Part shown: in pieces, positions 26,838 through 35,992 of the stretch
Position numbering within the stretch: position 1 is the stretch's first letter
Layout of the letters: each line of letters starts with the position of its first letter
From: Saprospiraceae bacterium
GTDB taxonomy: Bacteria > Bacteroidota > Bacteroidia > Chitinophagales > Saprospiraceae
DNA length: 64,000 bases
Assembly: GCA_020627535.1 (NCBI GenBank)
Contig: JAHDGU010000002.1
Span: forward strand, 248,001 to 312,000
Direction of reading: 5' to 3'
Program-made: the position numbers and the translations under genes
The notes under the pieces: model-generated
Told to the model about the DNA's origin: nothing
Database searches by the model: none
What the model saw: only the letters and a program-made list of their open reading frames with translations

Positions 26838-27407
26838 TTATTTTTTGACGCGCTCGTGATAGGATCCGGTGCGCGTGTCTATCTTGATAATGTCTCCTTC
26901 ATTGATGAAAAGTGGTACTCTGACTTCTGCACCAGTCTCCATTTTTGCCGGCTTCGTCGCATTGGTGGCCGTATCACCTTTGAGCCCAGGCTCCGTGTAG
27001 GTGACTTCTAGTGTGACATACTGTGGCATCTCGACCGTCAGAGGAGTCTCATTGACAGCATGGTATAGCATCTCAATGTTTTCTCCTTCTTTCATGAGCT
27101 TGGCATTTTCGATCATAGCTTCTTGGATCGTAACCTGATCGTATGTTTCCTGATTCATGAAGTGGTAACCTGAGTCGTCGCTATATAGGAATTGGAACTT
27201 GCGTCGCTCGATGCGGACAGGATGGATCTTGTGTCCAGCTGGCCAGGTATTGTCTAGGACTTTGCCCGTCGTGAGGCTCTTGATCTTCGTTCTTACAAAT
27301 GCAGGACCTTTGCCTGGCTTCACATGGAGAAACTCCACGACTGTATAGATGTCATTGTTGTATTCTATACAGAGTCCATTTCTTATTTCTGATGTAGACG
27401 CCATCAT
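26838..27407 (-). CDS. efp: Elongation factor P
   Basis: A 189-residue EF-P with its three beta-barrel domains. EF-P enters the ribosomal E site and relieves stalling at proline runs. The loop [13 protein letters not shown] carries the modifiable Lys33. The end ([30 protein letters not shown]) is the standard C-terminal signature. Two adjacent ATG codons are possible starts (27407 or 27404). Its place between fabH and accB is a common gene order with no known biochemical link. Confidence 0.97.
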   Translation of the reverse strand: MMASTSEIRNGLCIEYNNDIYTVVEFLHVKPGKGPAFVRTKIKSLTTGKVLDNTWPAGHKIHPVRIERRKFQFLYSDDSGYHFMNQETYDQVTIQEAMIENAKLMKEGENIEMLYHAVNETPLTVEMPQYVTLEVTYTEPGLKGDTATNATKPAKMETGAEVRVPLFINEGDIIKIDTRTGSYHERVKK

Positions 27408-27455
27408 TTCGTGTTTTTGCGGTGCAAAGATACCAATATGATCATGCCACCTCTA

Positions 27456-28442
27456 CTATGACCATATCAAGTAGGATGCTCCCCAAGTGTATCCACCACC
27501 GAAGGCAGTGAAGATGATCTTATCACCTGATTTCAGCTGAGATTCGTATTCCCAAAGACACAGTGGTAATGTGCCAGCAGTCGTATTTCCGTACTTCTCG
27601 ATGACCATCATCACCTTGTCCATAGGGACCTTGGCCATGTTGGCAACCGTCGAGATGATTCGTTGATTGGCTTGATGGGGAACCAGCCAGGTGATATCCT
27701 CTTGGGTCAATTGATTACGACCCATGACAGTCTCCACACTGCTTACCATGCCATTGACAGCGGCCTTGAAGACCGTGCGACCATCTTGACGGACAAAATG
27801 CTCGCGTGCCTGCACGGTCTCAACCGTCGCAGGATAACAAGAACCTCCTGCCTTCTGGTAGAGAAACTCTTCCCCCTTTCCATCTGACAAGAGCTCAAAA
27901 TCCATGAGTCCAGTGCCATCGGTCTTGGGCTGCAACAAAACGGCTCCAGCTCCATCCCCAAAAAGAATGCAGGTCGTACGATCTTGATAATCCAGAATCG
28001 AGCTCATCTTATCAGCACCTACCACGACGACATTCTGATACTTACCAGTCTCTACAAACTGTGCTCCCACAGACAAGGCGTACAGAAATCCCGAACAGGC
28101 GGCATTGATGTCAAATCCGAATCCACTTGTGATACCTAGATGATGTCGAGCAATATTGGCAGTATCCGGGAATACACGATCACCGGTAACAGTCGCCACA
28201 ATCAAAAGATCAATATCATTGGGGGCAATACCAGACTTTTCGATCAGTCCGCGCACAGCCTCGATGACCATCACACTGCACCCTTTCCCTTCGCCTTCAA
28301 GGATCCGCCTCTCTTTGATCCCTGTGCGTGAGACGATCCACTCATCATTGGTCTCGACCAATTTTTCCAGATCATGATTGCTCATGACACCTTCTGGGAC
28401 ATACCCATGGACCGCAGTGATTCCTGCTCTTATCTGCGTCAT
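27456..28442 (-). CDS. fabH: 3-oxoacyl-ACP synthase III
   Basis: A 328-residue condensing enzyme that starts fatty-acid synthesis by joining acyl-CoA to malonyl-ACP. The catalytic triad is present: Cys116 in NAACSGFLYA, His256 in VPHQANQRI and Asn286 in EKYGNTTAGT. Length and the N-terminal DEWIVSRTGIKERR segment are typical. It is the first gene of the leftward fabH-efp-accB-accC unit. The usual upstream neighbours plsX/rpmF are absent; a 446-bp non-coding region precedes it instead. Confidence 0.96.
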   Translation of the reverse strand: MTQIRAGITAVHGYVPEGVMSNHDLEKLVETNDEWIVSRTGIKERRILEGEGKGCSVMVIEAVRGLIEKSGIAPNDIDLLIVATVTGDRVFPDTANIARHHLGITSGFGFDINAACSGFLYALSVGAQFVETGKYQNVVVVGADKMSSILDYQDRTTCILFGDGAGAVLLQPKTDGTGLMDFELLSDGKGEEFLYQKAGGSCYPATVETVQAREHFVRQDGRTVFKAAVNGMVSSVETVMGRNQLTQEDITWLVPHQANQRIISTVANMAKVPMDKVMMVIEKYGNTTAGTLPLCLWEYESQLKSGDKIIFTAFGGGYTWGASYLIWS

Positions 28443-28888
28443 ACGCCTCGATTTTACAAGGGCTCAAAGGTAGCCAACTCCGCGAACATTCCTTGTCTCT
28501 GCCGCTGAAATATCACCTCGCGAAGCGCATCAAGATCCCTGAGATTTACGACTTAAAACATTCAATGAATGATACTTATATATCTGTATTTTTCACATAT
28601 AAAGCGCATTTCCTTAGGAGTTCAATCATTGATCTCCTTAAAGAACTATGCTGGCCGTACAGATAAATCATGATTCGGTATACCATTTAACAGAAAATCG
28701 GGCGTTATCAATAGCAAGCTGCTCACCTTCCTTTTATAACTTTGCTGCGCTTCACAAAAGCATCCAAATCGTGTTGCGATCCGGCCGCTTTTCAATGACA
28801 ATCATGCGTCAATAACAAAATGGCAACAAAAATTGGCACAATGATTGAATCCTCTGCATTGAAAACCTGATTGTTACACTTTCGTAAA
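28443..28888. other. Divergent intergenic region between fabH and thioredoxin gene
   Basis: This 446-bp region separates two divergent genes and must contain both promoters. TAACTTTG at 28737-28744 fits the Bacteroidota -7 consensus TAnnTTTG on the plus strand, about 145 bp before the thioredoxin start, but I could not find a good -33 box at the right distance. No open frame, tRNA or repeat is supported. Confidence 0.4.
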
Positions 28889-29653
28889 ATGCCTCATATG
28901 AGAACCACATTCTTACTGAGCATCATCTGCGCCCTCTGCATGGCCATGTCTCCGAGCGAGAATAAGGTCAAGTTTATGGATGACTTTTCCAAAGCACAGC
29001 GTATTGCCAAAAAACAAAACAAAATCCTCATGGTCGACTTCACTGCCTCCTGGTGTGGAGCTTGTCGCATGATGGATAGAGACGTATTTTCCGATAGCAA
29101 ACTCGTGAGGTACATCTCTAGCAATGCCGTTGCTGTGAAGGTTGACATAGACCAATTTGATGGCATGCTCGTCAAGCAAGAATATGGTGTAACCGTGCTT
29201 CCTACCGTACTATTCTTCTATCCAGATGGTCAGGTAGCGCACCGCGTAGAGCGCGTGATGTCTGCCAGAGAAATCGAGCAGACGATCGAAGATCATACGG
29301 AGCTACTTGTGCATCAAAAAGGACAAAATAGCAATTCCAGCAGATGGCGACGACAAGTCGAGGAGCATCAGGCAAACAAGCTGAGAAAAGAAGAGGCCGC
29401 CAAAAAAGAGGTCATTGGGCAATCGTACAAGATCGTGCTTGTACGTACATCGAGTTATGACACCGCACTTCGATTCTACCAGAGATATGAGACAGAGACT
29501 ACAGAGCTCCTCACCATCTTTGAGAGCCAACGGAATAATATCTATTCTCTGACAATGGGAGACTTCGATAGTCCTGAAGAAGCTCGAAGGATGTTGAGCG
29601 AAGCCAAGAGATTTTGTGAAGATGCTCGCATCAAAGCCATGACAGATCTCTAG
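28889..29653 (+). CDS. Secreted thioredoxin-fold protein with C-terminal SPOR-like domain
   Basis: About 254 residues from the ATG at 28889 (a second ATG at 28898 is equally good). A signal peptide (MRTTFLLSIICALCMAM) is followed by a thioredoxin domain with active-site WCGAC (Cys56, Cys59) and the cis-proline segment VTVLPTVLFFYPDG. A charged linker leads to a final 75-residue SPOR-like unit (YKIVLVRTSSYDTALRFYQ, IYSLTMGDFDSPEEARRML). SPOR domains bind denuded peptidoglycan, so this may be a periplasmic thiol reductase or oxidase held at the cell wall. The thioredoxin part is clear; the SPOR assignment is by pattern. Confidence 0.82.
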   Translation: MPHMRTTFLLSIICALCMAMSPSENKVKFMDDFSKAQRIAKKQNKILMVDFTASWCGACRMMDRDVFSDSKLVRYISSNAVAVKVDIDQFDGMLVKQEYGVTVLPTVLFFYPDGQVAHRVERVMSAREIEQTIEDHTELLVHQKGQNSNSSRWRRQVEEHQANKLRKEEAAKKEVIGQSYKIVLVRTSSYDTALRFYQRYETETTELLTIFESQRNNIYSLTMGDFDSPEEARRMLSEAKRFCEDARIKAMTDL

Positions 29654-29667
29654 GCAGATCACCCTGC

Positions 29668-30897
29668 ATGAGTTCAGTCCTCATCACTCATATTCGCTCT
29701 CTCGTAGGAGTCCGGGACCATTACGGTGCCATCAGAGGCACATCACTGGATGATCTCACCCAGATCAAAGATTCATATCTCCTCATAGAGGACGGGCTGA
29801 TATCAGACTATGGCCCGATGTCAGAAGCGCCCTTACGGGCAAATGAAACGCTGAATGCCAATGGTGGCATGGTACTACCAGCATGGTGCGACTCGCACAG
29901 CCATGTCGTCTATCATCAGTCCCGTGATGGTGAATTTGTCGATCGCATCAGAGGTCTCAGCTATGAAGAAATCGCTGCTCGTGGTGGAGGTATCCTGAAC
30001 AGTGCTCGCAAGCTCCAAGAGTGCGATGAGTCCGAACTCTTTGACGAATCGATGCTGCGCATCGCAGAGATAAGAGCGCAAGGAACAGGTGCTGTCGAAA
30101 TCAAGAGTGGCTATGGTCTCACGCTCGAGTCCGAGCTCAAGATGCTACGCGTCATCAGACGCATCAAGGAAGAAAGTGATCTCAGCATCAAGAGTACTTT
30201 CCTTGGCGCCCATGCCATCCCGCTGGAGTTTCAATCAGACAGGAAAAAGTACGTCGATCTCATCTGTGAGCAGATGATTCCTCAGGTAGCAGATCAAGGC
30301 CTTGCCGATTACTGCGACGTATTTTGCGAAAAAGGATATTTCAGCCCAGAGGAGAGCCGACGGATTTTAGACTGCGGACTCCGCTACGGGCTCAAGCCCA
30401 AGATCCACGCCAATGAGCTCTATCGCTCCGGTGGTGTGCAAGTAGCCCATCAAGTCAATGCCTTGAGCGCAGATCACTTAGAATGCATCGGAGATGAAGA
30501 GCTCAATCTTTTTGGCGGAAGCCAGACCAGTGCTACGCTCCTTCCGTCCACTGCCTTTTTCCTATCACTTGACTACGCTCCTGCACGCTCACTGATCGAT
30601 CATGATGCGATCGTGACACTTGCTTCAGATTACAATCCTGGTACTACGCCTTCCGGCAAAATGTGCTTCGTCATCAGTCTAGCCTGCATCAAGATGAAGA
30701 TGACTCCGCGAGAGGCAATCAACGCGGCTACAGTGAATGGCGCCTATGCCATGGATCTAGAAGATAGCCACGGATCTATCCGTCGCGGAAATGTCGCAAA
30801 TCTGCTTCTTACCAAAAAAATTCCCTCGATCGCATTTATTCCATACGCCTTTGGCAGCGATCACGTCCGCAAGGTCATCTTACAAGGGAAGCTGTAA
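29668..30897 (+). CDS. hutI: Imidazolonepropionase
   Basis: A 409-residue amidohydrolase of histidine degradation, converting imidazolone-5-propionate to formiminoglutamate. Metal ligands begin with His77 and His79 in CDSHSHVVY. Family signatures follow: GLSYEEIAARGGGILNSAR, AVEIKSGYGLTLESELKML, STFLGAHAIP, KIHANELYRSGG, SADHLE and LASDYNPGT. No hutH, hutU or hutG gene is in the window, so the pathway genes are scattered in this genome. It starts 14 bp after the thioredoxin gene and may share its transcript. Confidence 0.95.
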   Translation: MSSVLITHIRSLVGVRDHYGAIRGTSLDDLTQIKDSYLLIEDGLISDYGPMSEAPLRANETLNANGGMVLPAWCDSHSHVVYHQSRDGEFVDRIRGLSYEEIAARGGGILNSARKLQECDESELFDESMLRIAEIRAQGTGAVEIKSGYGLTLESELKMLRVIRRIKEESDLSIKSTFLGAHAIPLEFQSDRKKYVDLICEQMIPQVADQGLADYCDVFCEKGYFSPEESRRILDCGLRYGLKPKIHANELYRSGGVQVAHQVNALSADHLECIGDEELNLFGGSQTSATLLPSTAFFLSLDYAPARSLIDHDAIVTLASDYNPGTTPSGKMCFVISLACIKMKMTPREAINAATVNGAYAMDLEDSHGSIRRGNVANLLLTKKIPSIAFIPYAFGSDHVRKVILQGKL

Positions 30898-31040
30898 AGG
30901 GCTTACAGTTTACATTTTTTACAATATGTAACTCAATGGCTTGAGTGCTATTGACGTAATTTTGCGCAATATCGACGAGCCATGGGGTCGTTATCCTATG
31001 TGGGAAATTCGTGGACACACCAAATGAGTATCAAAGGCAG

Positions 31041-34000
31041 ATGAAGAAGCACCTGACATGTATGGCTATGATGCTACTGATGACGGCAATGGCTGGCCAA
31101 GAGGTCTCCAAGATCAGCGTGGATAAGCTGGCGGAATCCTACCCTCAGAGACTCCTGACCTGCAACGAAGCTGGCACCGTCGATGTCACTGTCTTTCAGC
31201 CGAACAATGAGTTTTTTCTTTGCTTTGGCGATAGCATCACGGTGAGCCACAATGGCAATCAAGACCTGTCAGGTGATCCTGATCCAAGCACTCCTCCTGG
31301 TATACGCTACTTGCTCTATAATGACCCTCCGACCATCACCGGATGTGATGTCCCCACTCTGCTGACGGATCCAGCCCTCAATCAGACAAGCCCGATTTTT
31401 CTCAATGGAGGCCTAGTCAATATAGATCCTGTCACACCTATATGGTCTCTCAGAGGAGACATAGATGGCAATATGATCATCAGAAACAATGGCGTCATTC
31501 AAGAAGCTTTTAACGGAGGCAATCCTTTTGCGCTGTATCTTGCTCCTGCGACTGTGGACGACTTTGACGATTCTGACAATGATGGCGTCTACGAAAATGG
31601 TGGCCCTTGCTTGGATGTCAACGTAGACGAAGCATTTCGCGTGATATGGCTCAATGAGGTGCAAGTAACAATCCTAGAATATCCCAACGGTGGTGACTTT
31701 GACCAGATGCGCATAAGGATCACAGGCGGATTACCAGAGTGGAATGGGAGCTCATTCAATGTCGGTGCAGTGCTCTCTACAGATGCCACAGTACAAGGCG
31801 TCGTGTCAGATGTCACCGATATTCCTCAAGGTCAAGAAATGTTGATCACCGTCCCGCAAGAAGGTGATTTTGATCTCGTAGTCTCAGATAATCTCGGATG
31901 TAGGACTGATACGATTTTGCAATTTATCAGACCACAAGACTTGACAGTCGCCATCGAATGTGCAGAGGGCGAACAAGGAGAGCAAGATTGCATCGACTTG
32001 ACGGTGAGCAATTTTGAGCAAATCCTCTCCATGCAGTTCACCTTCAACTTTGATCCCACAGTCATTCGCATAGACACGGTACAGAACTTTGGTCTACCAG
32101 AGTTTGACGATAAAGTGAATGTCAGCAATGTAGATGGCACCATCACGGTAGTCTGGTTTGACCCATATATCTCTGGCGTGACGCTGCCGGATGGTGATGT
32201 GCTCTTTACGATATGCTTTACCTATGTGGGCACTCCTGGGGATGTGACGGATCTCTTTATTGATGGTTCCACCACTCCGATTGAGTTTGGTGATGCTGTG
32301 ACATCTCAGGCGATCGAAGACTTTACACTCCTTGATTGTCAAGCAGAGATCGTGTGCAGAGGCCTCAGCCTTGCGAGTGGCGCATGCCCTTCACTTATCG
32401 GAGAGAGAGATGGCAGCTTTACCATCAAAGCCGGCTGTGGCACCAATCCCTATACCATGCAATGGTCTAATCAAGCCGATCCTACTCAAAATGGCACAGA
32501 GATCATCGTAGAAGAATGCGGAGAAGTCACTATCGACAGACTCAATCCTGGAGACTACGAAGTCATATTGATCGACAATCTTGGTAACAGGTCTGATACC
32601 ATCATCACTATCATCGAAGCCGCGCCACTGGATCCGATCATCACCGCTATAGATCCTGTATGTGCTGGAGAAGCCAATGGTAGACTAGAAGTAGACACTG
32701 TTCTGGGAGGGATCCCAGACAATGCCTTCAACTATGAGTGGAGAGCAGACGATACCACTTTTGCGTTCGGCCGCGGTGAGCATCGCAATCTTCCTGCTGG
32801 TATATACGAGCTGATCGTCACAGATCGAGCAGGATGTATGGTCACTGAGACTGTAGAGCTCTCTCGAGACTCCATAGAAATCAATGTACTCGCCTTACAA
32901 GATGCAAGCTGCTCGGGAATTGCAGATGGTAGCATATTGGTCGCAGCCTCAGGTGGTGCGCCATTCGCTGGGAATACTTACAGATACACATGGGATCCTG
33001 GTCCTACTCAGAATGCCGTCAATGGATTTCTCGCCAATGTAGCCGCAGGAGAGTACATCGTCACAGTAGAAGATGAAAATCGCTGTCAAGTCTCTGACAC
33101 CTTTCAGCTTGCCAGCCGCAAAGAACTGGGCTTGGATGTGAGCTTCACGCCGATCAGCTGCAACGGAGAGTCTGATGGCTGTATCACAGTCGAAGGGATC
33201 ACAAGAGGTGACGATCAGGCACTTCCCTACAGTTTTCAGTGGGAAGCTGGGGCTCCTGTGCCCGTGGAGACGGACTCTACATCGACCATCTGTGGTCTTG
33301 GAAGAGATGTATACAATATCACGGTGACCGACGCAGACGCAGATGGATGCAGTTTTGATACGACCATCCTGATGCTAGAGCCCCGAGCACTTAGTGTCTT
33401 TTGGGTCAATACGACGGCGACAGAAAGCTGCGATCCTGGTGGTGATGGACAGATCATCGTAGCAGGTAATGGAGGCACCCAGATCTCCGGACAAAGTCCA
33501 CCATACGACTTTGAATGGGGACACGATGGAAGTATCACCAACAATGTGCTGAGCAACCTCGAAGGAGACTCCACATACTTTGTCACCATCACTGATGCCA
33601 ATGGCTGTCAAGACTCCCTAGCTATTTACCTTCCGATAGAAGCAACTGTGGAGATCATAGATACGACCATAGTCGATCTTGAGTGCTTCACAGACAATGA
33701 CGGCAGCATATCCATCGAGATCAATCCAAGCCAACTAGACGATGTCGTATCGGTCACCTGGTCCAATGGAGAATCAGGTCTCACCATCACAAATCTTACA
33801 GGTGGCGAGTACACCGTGCGCGTCATCAATGAAGACAATTGTGTCACCGCAGAAACCTATCTGGTGAATGCTCCGGATAGCTTTTTCATCGCGGATACGA
33901 TCCTCAGAGAACCAACCTGCGCTGGTGAATCTTCAGGACAGATCAGCCTGATCGTAGAGGGCGGTACTCAGCCCCTCAGCTATAGTTGGGATCATCCCAA

Positions 34001-35609
34001 TGGATCTGACAATCCAGTTCTTCCAGCCATACCAGCCGGAATTTACAATGTCACGATCAGTGACAATAGCCAATGTCCGCCAATCGTAGCTCAAATCGAG
34101 TTGGGTGAACCAGACTCTATCAACCTTGACTTTGTGCTGATTGAGCCTCAGACCTGTCCGGATAACAACTGTGATGGACTAGTGGTCGTAGAAGTGAGTG
34201 GTGGGCCAGATCCTAGTGCTGGCTATGGTATCACTTGGGAAAATGGCTCGACGATAGATTCGGCGCTCAATCTATGTGGCGGATTCCAGAGTATCACCGT
34301 CACCAATACCCTACTCTGTGGTATCATTGACTCAGTGCTGATTCCTGTGCCAGATCCGATACAGATCGCCCAAGTAGATAGCGTCCGACCAAGTTGTTTT
34401 GGGTTTACAGATGGCTCACTCAACATCATGGCATCAGGTGGTAATGGAGGCTACATTTACCAATGGATAGATCCCGCTGTGATCGGTCCACAGTTACAAA
34501 ATATCGGTGCGGACCTATATGAGGTCCAAATCACAGATGCAGAAGGATGCATAGATATCGATACTGTCATTCTCGGCCAGCCTGACAGTCTGGTCCTAGG
34601 AATCGACAGTCTATTTACCAATTCGCTTGGATGTCAGGGAGATGATGATGGTCGCATCACGGTGAGCACGAGTGGTGGGACACCTGACTATATGTATGTA
34701 TGGACCGATGATGTCAGCACAGGGGAAGCTGCCAGTGATCTGAGTCAAGGCATCTATGATATCATGGTCACTGACGCCAACGGATGTACTGATGTCACAC
34801 AGTATGAAGTCACTGCTCCAGTGCCGATCATTGCCTTCATTCCGACTCCTCAAGAGCCACCTTGTTTTGGTTTTACGACGGAGCTATTCGTGACGGGCGC
34901 TCAGGGCGGAGTAGGCTCTCCGTATACGTATACGATCAACAATGGTCCAAGACGTGCACTCACTGATACAGCTACTGTCTTAGCTGGTGAGTATCTAGTG
35001 TCAGTATTTGACAATACAGGCTGCTCTTTTGACACCATGATCACTATCGGACAACCAAGTCAGATTGATCTCTTTGTGCCGGACACTTTTGAGGTGGATT
35101 TGGGCCTGACCGTAGATATCGAAGCAGAAATCATCCACAATCTTAGCATCGATAGTGTGCTGTGGACCACGATGGACAGCATTCAATGTCTTGATGCCCT
35201 CTGTCAATCCATCCGATACATGCCACTCTCAGATGAAACTGTCGTCATCGAGGTCATTGATGCCAATGGCTGCCGTGTCAGCACCACTACGCGAATCTTT
35301 GTGGATGATAGTCGAGATGTCTATGTCCCCAATGTCTTTTCGCCCAATGGAGACGCAGTGAATGATGTATTTCAAGTATTTACCAAGCGAGACGCAGAGG
35401 TGATAGACTTCATACGTGTCTACGATCGCTGGGGCTCCAAGGTCTATGATGCGAGCAATGTCGAGCCCTCTGGCTCAGGCACTATCGGCTGGGATGGCTT
35501 CTTTAAAGGACAGCTGGCTCCAAATGGTGTCTACGTCTATGCTGTGCAAGTGACTTTCATCGATGGTCAGAAGGTCTTGTTCCGTGGAGATGTCACCCTG
35601 GTCAGATAG
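31041..35609 (+). CDS. SprB-repeat surface protein with type B (gliding) T9SS C-terminal domain
   Basis: About 1522 residues from the ATG at 31041, chosen because it begins a good signal peptide (MKKHLTCMAMMLLMTAMAGQ). An N-terminal 290 residues of unrecognised beta sequence is followed by a cohesin-like domain (near residues 300-435: CIDLTVSNFEQILSMQFTF, FDPTVIRIDTV). About ten or eleven SprB-type repeats come next, each of 70-80 residues with the pattern C-x-G-x-x-D-G-x-I ... Y-x-W ... G-x-Y-x-V-x-V-T-D-x-x-G-C. The last 90 residues are the gliding-motility C-terminal domain (VYVPNVFSPNGDAVNDVF, RVYDRWGSKVYD, APNGVYVYAVQV). Such proteins are moved or displayed on the surface through T9SS and act in adhesion. 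Confidence 0.92.
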   Translation: MKKHLTCMAMMLLMTAMAGQEVSKISVDKLAESYPQRLLTCNEAGTVDVTVFQPNNEFFLCFGDSITVSHNGNQDLSGDPDPSTPPGIRYLLYNDPPTITGCDVPTLLTDPALNQTSPIFLNGGLVNIDPVTPIWSLRGDIDGNMIIRNNGVIQEAFNGGNPFALYLAPATVDDFDDSDNDGVYENGGPCLDVNVDEAFRVIWLNEVQVTILEYPNGGDFDQMRIRITGGLPEWNGSSFNVGAVLSTDATVQGVVSDVTDIPQGQEMLITVPQEGDFDLVVSDNLGCRTDTILQFIRPQDLTVAIECAEGEQGEQDCIDLTVSNFEQILSMQFTFNFDPTVIRIDTVQNFGLPEFDDKVNVSNVDGTITVVWFDPYISGVTLPDGDVLFTICFTYVGTPGDVTDLFIDGSTTPIEFGDAVTSQAIEDFTLLDCQAEIVCRGLSLASGACPSLIGERDGSFTIKAGCGTNPYTMQWSNQADPTQNGTEIIVEECGEVTIDRLNPGDYEVILIDNLGNRSDTIITIIEAAPLDPIITAIDPVCAGEANGRLEVDTVLGGIPDNAFNYEWRADDTTFAFGRGEHRNLPAGIYELIVTDRAGCMVTETVELSRDSIEINVLALQDASCSGIADGSILVAASGGAPFAGNTYRYTWDPGPTQNAVNGFLANVAAGEYIVTVEDENRCQVSDTFQLASRKELGLDVSFTPISCNGESDGCITVEGITRGDDQALPYSFQWEAGAPVPVETDSTSTICGLGRDVYNITVTDADADGCSFDTTILMLEPRALSVFWVNTTATESCDPGGDGQIIVAGNGGTQISGQSPPYDFEWGHDGSITNNVLSNLEGDSTYFVTITDANGCQDSLAIYLPIEATVEIIDTTIVDLECFTDNDGSISIEINPSQLDDVVSVTWSNGESGLTITNLTGGEYTVRVINEDNCVTAETYLVNAPDSFFIADTILREPTCAGESSGQISLIVEGGTQPLSYSWDHPNGSDNPVLPAIPAGIYNVTISDNSQCPPIVAQIELGEPDSINLDFVLIEPQTCPDNNCDGLVVVEVSGGPDPSAGYGITWENGSTIDSALNLCGGFQSITVTNTLLCGIIDSVLIPVPDPIQIAQVDSVRPSCFGFTDGSLNIMASGGNGGYIYQWIDPAVIGPQLQNIGADLYEVQITDAEGCIDIDTVILGQPDSLVLGIDSLFTNSLGCQGDDDGRITVSTSGGTPDYMYVWTDDVSTGEAASDLSQGIYDIMVTDANGCTDVTQYEVTAPVPIIAFIPTPQEPPCFGFTTELFVTGAQGGVGSPYTYTINNGPRRALTDTATVLAGEYLVSVFDNTGCSFDTMITIGQPSQIDLFVPDTFEVDLGLTVDIEAEIIHNLSIDSVLWTTMDSIQCLDALCQSIRYMPLSDETVVIEVIDANGCRVSTTTRIFVDDSRDVYVPNVFSPNGDAVNDVFQVFTKRDAEVIDFIRVYDRWGSKVYDASNVEPSGSGTIGWDGFFKGQLAPNGVYVYAVQVTFIDGQKVLFRGDVTLVR

Positions 35610-35619
35610 CGGGTGGCAT

Positions 35620-35653
35620 TTTTGATTTTTGATTTTTGATTTTTGATTTTTGA
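35620..35653. repeat. Short tandem repeat TTTTTGA
   Basis: Five head-to-tail copies of TTTTTGA (the fourth one T shorter), starting 11 bp after the stop of the SprB-repeat protein gene. A slippage-prone array in a 3' region; it may vary in length between strains. Confidence 0.85.
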
Positions 35654-35992
35654 TTTGTATTCTCTGCAAATCTGTCGACTCACTTGGTCAGACTCCTTCA
35701 GCTCTGGCCACTCGGGCAAGCGGTAGGAAGGAAGCTGCGAAAGGGCTGGCGGGATGGCCATAAGCTGTCCCTTGGGACCGAAGCGAAGCGGAGTCCTGGA
35801 TGACGCGGTCCTGCGATGCTGCGAGGAGCTCAAGCCTGATGATCATGCCAATCAGCATCTGCAGGATGACCCCATATCAGAAATCAGTGTATGATTGATC
35901 CAAAGCTCATGAATGGATGCGTCAAAGTGAGCAAAAAGCCGCCACGGTACAAAAACGTGCTACAAGAACTTGGCGCAGTGAAAAATCAAGCA
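35654..35992. other. Intergenic region without recognised gene
   Basis: This lies between two convergent genes, so no promoter is required here. The sequence is GC-rich and structured-looking (for example CCGAAGCGAAGCGGAG near 35780) with short open frames on both strands but no start, codon pattern or motif that I trust. It may be a decayed gene or a dispersed intergenic element. Confidence 0.4.

Noticed and set aside
35567-35833. Minus-strand open frame of 88 codons over the TTTTTGA array
   Set aside because: Part is the tandem repeat read as KIKNQKS units and part is antisense to the SprB-repeat gene end; no conserved features.
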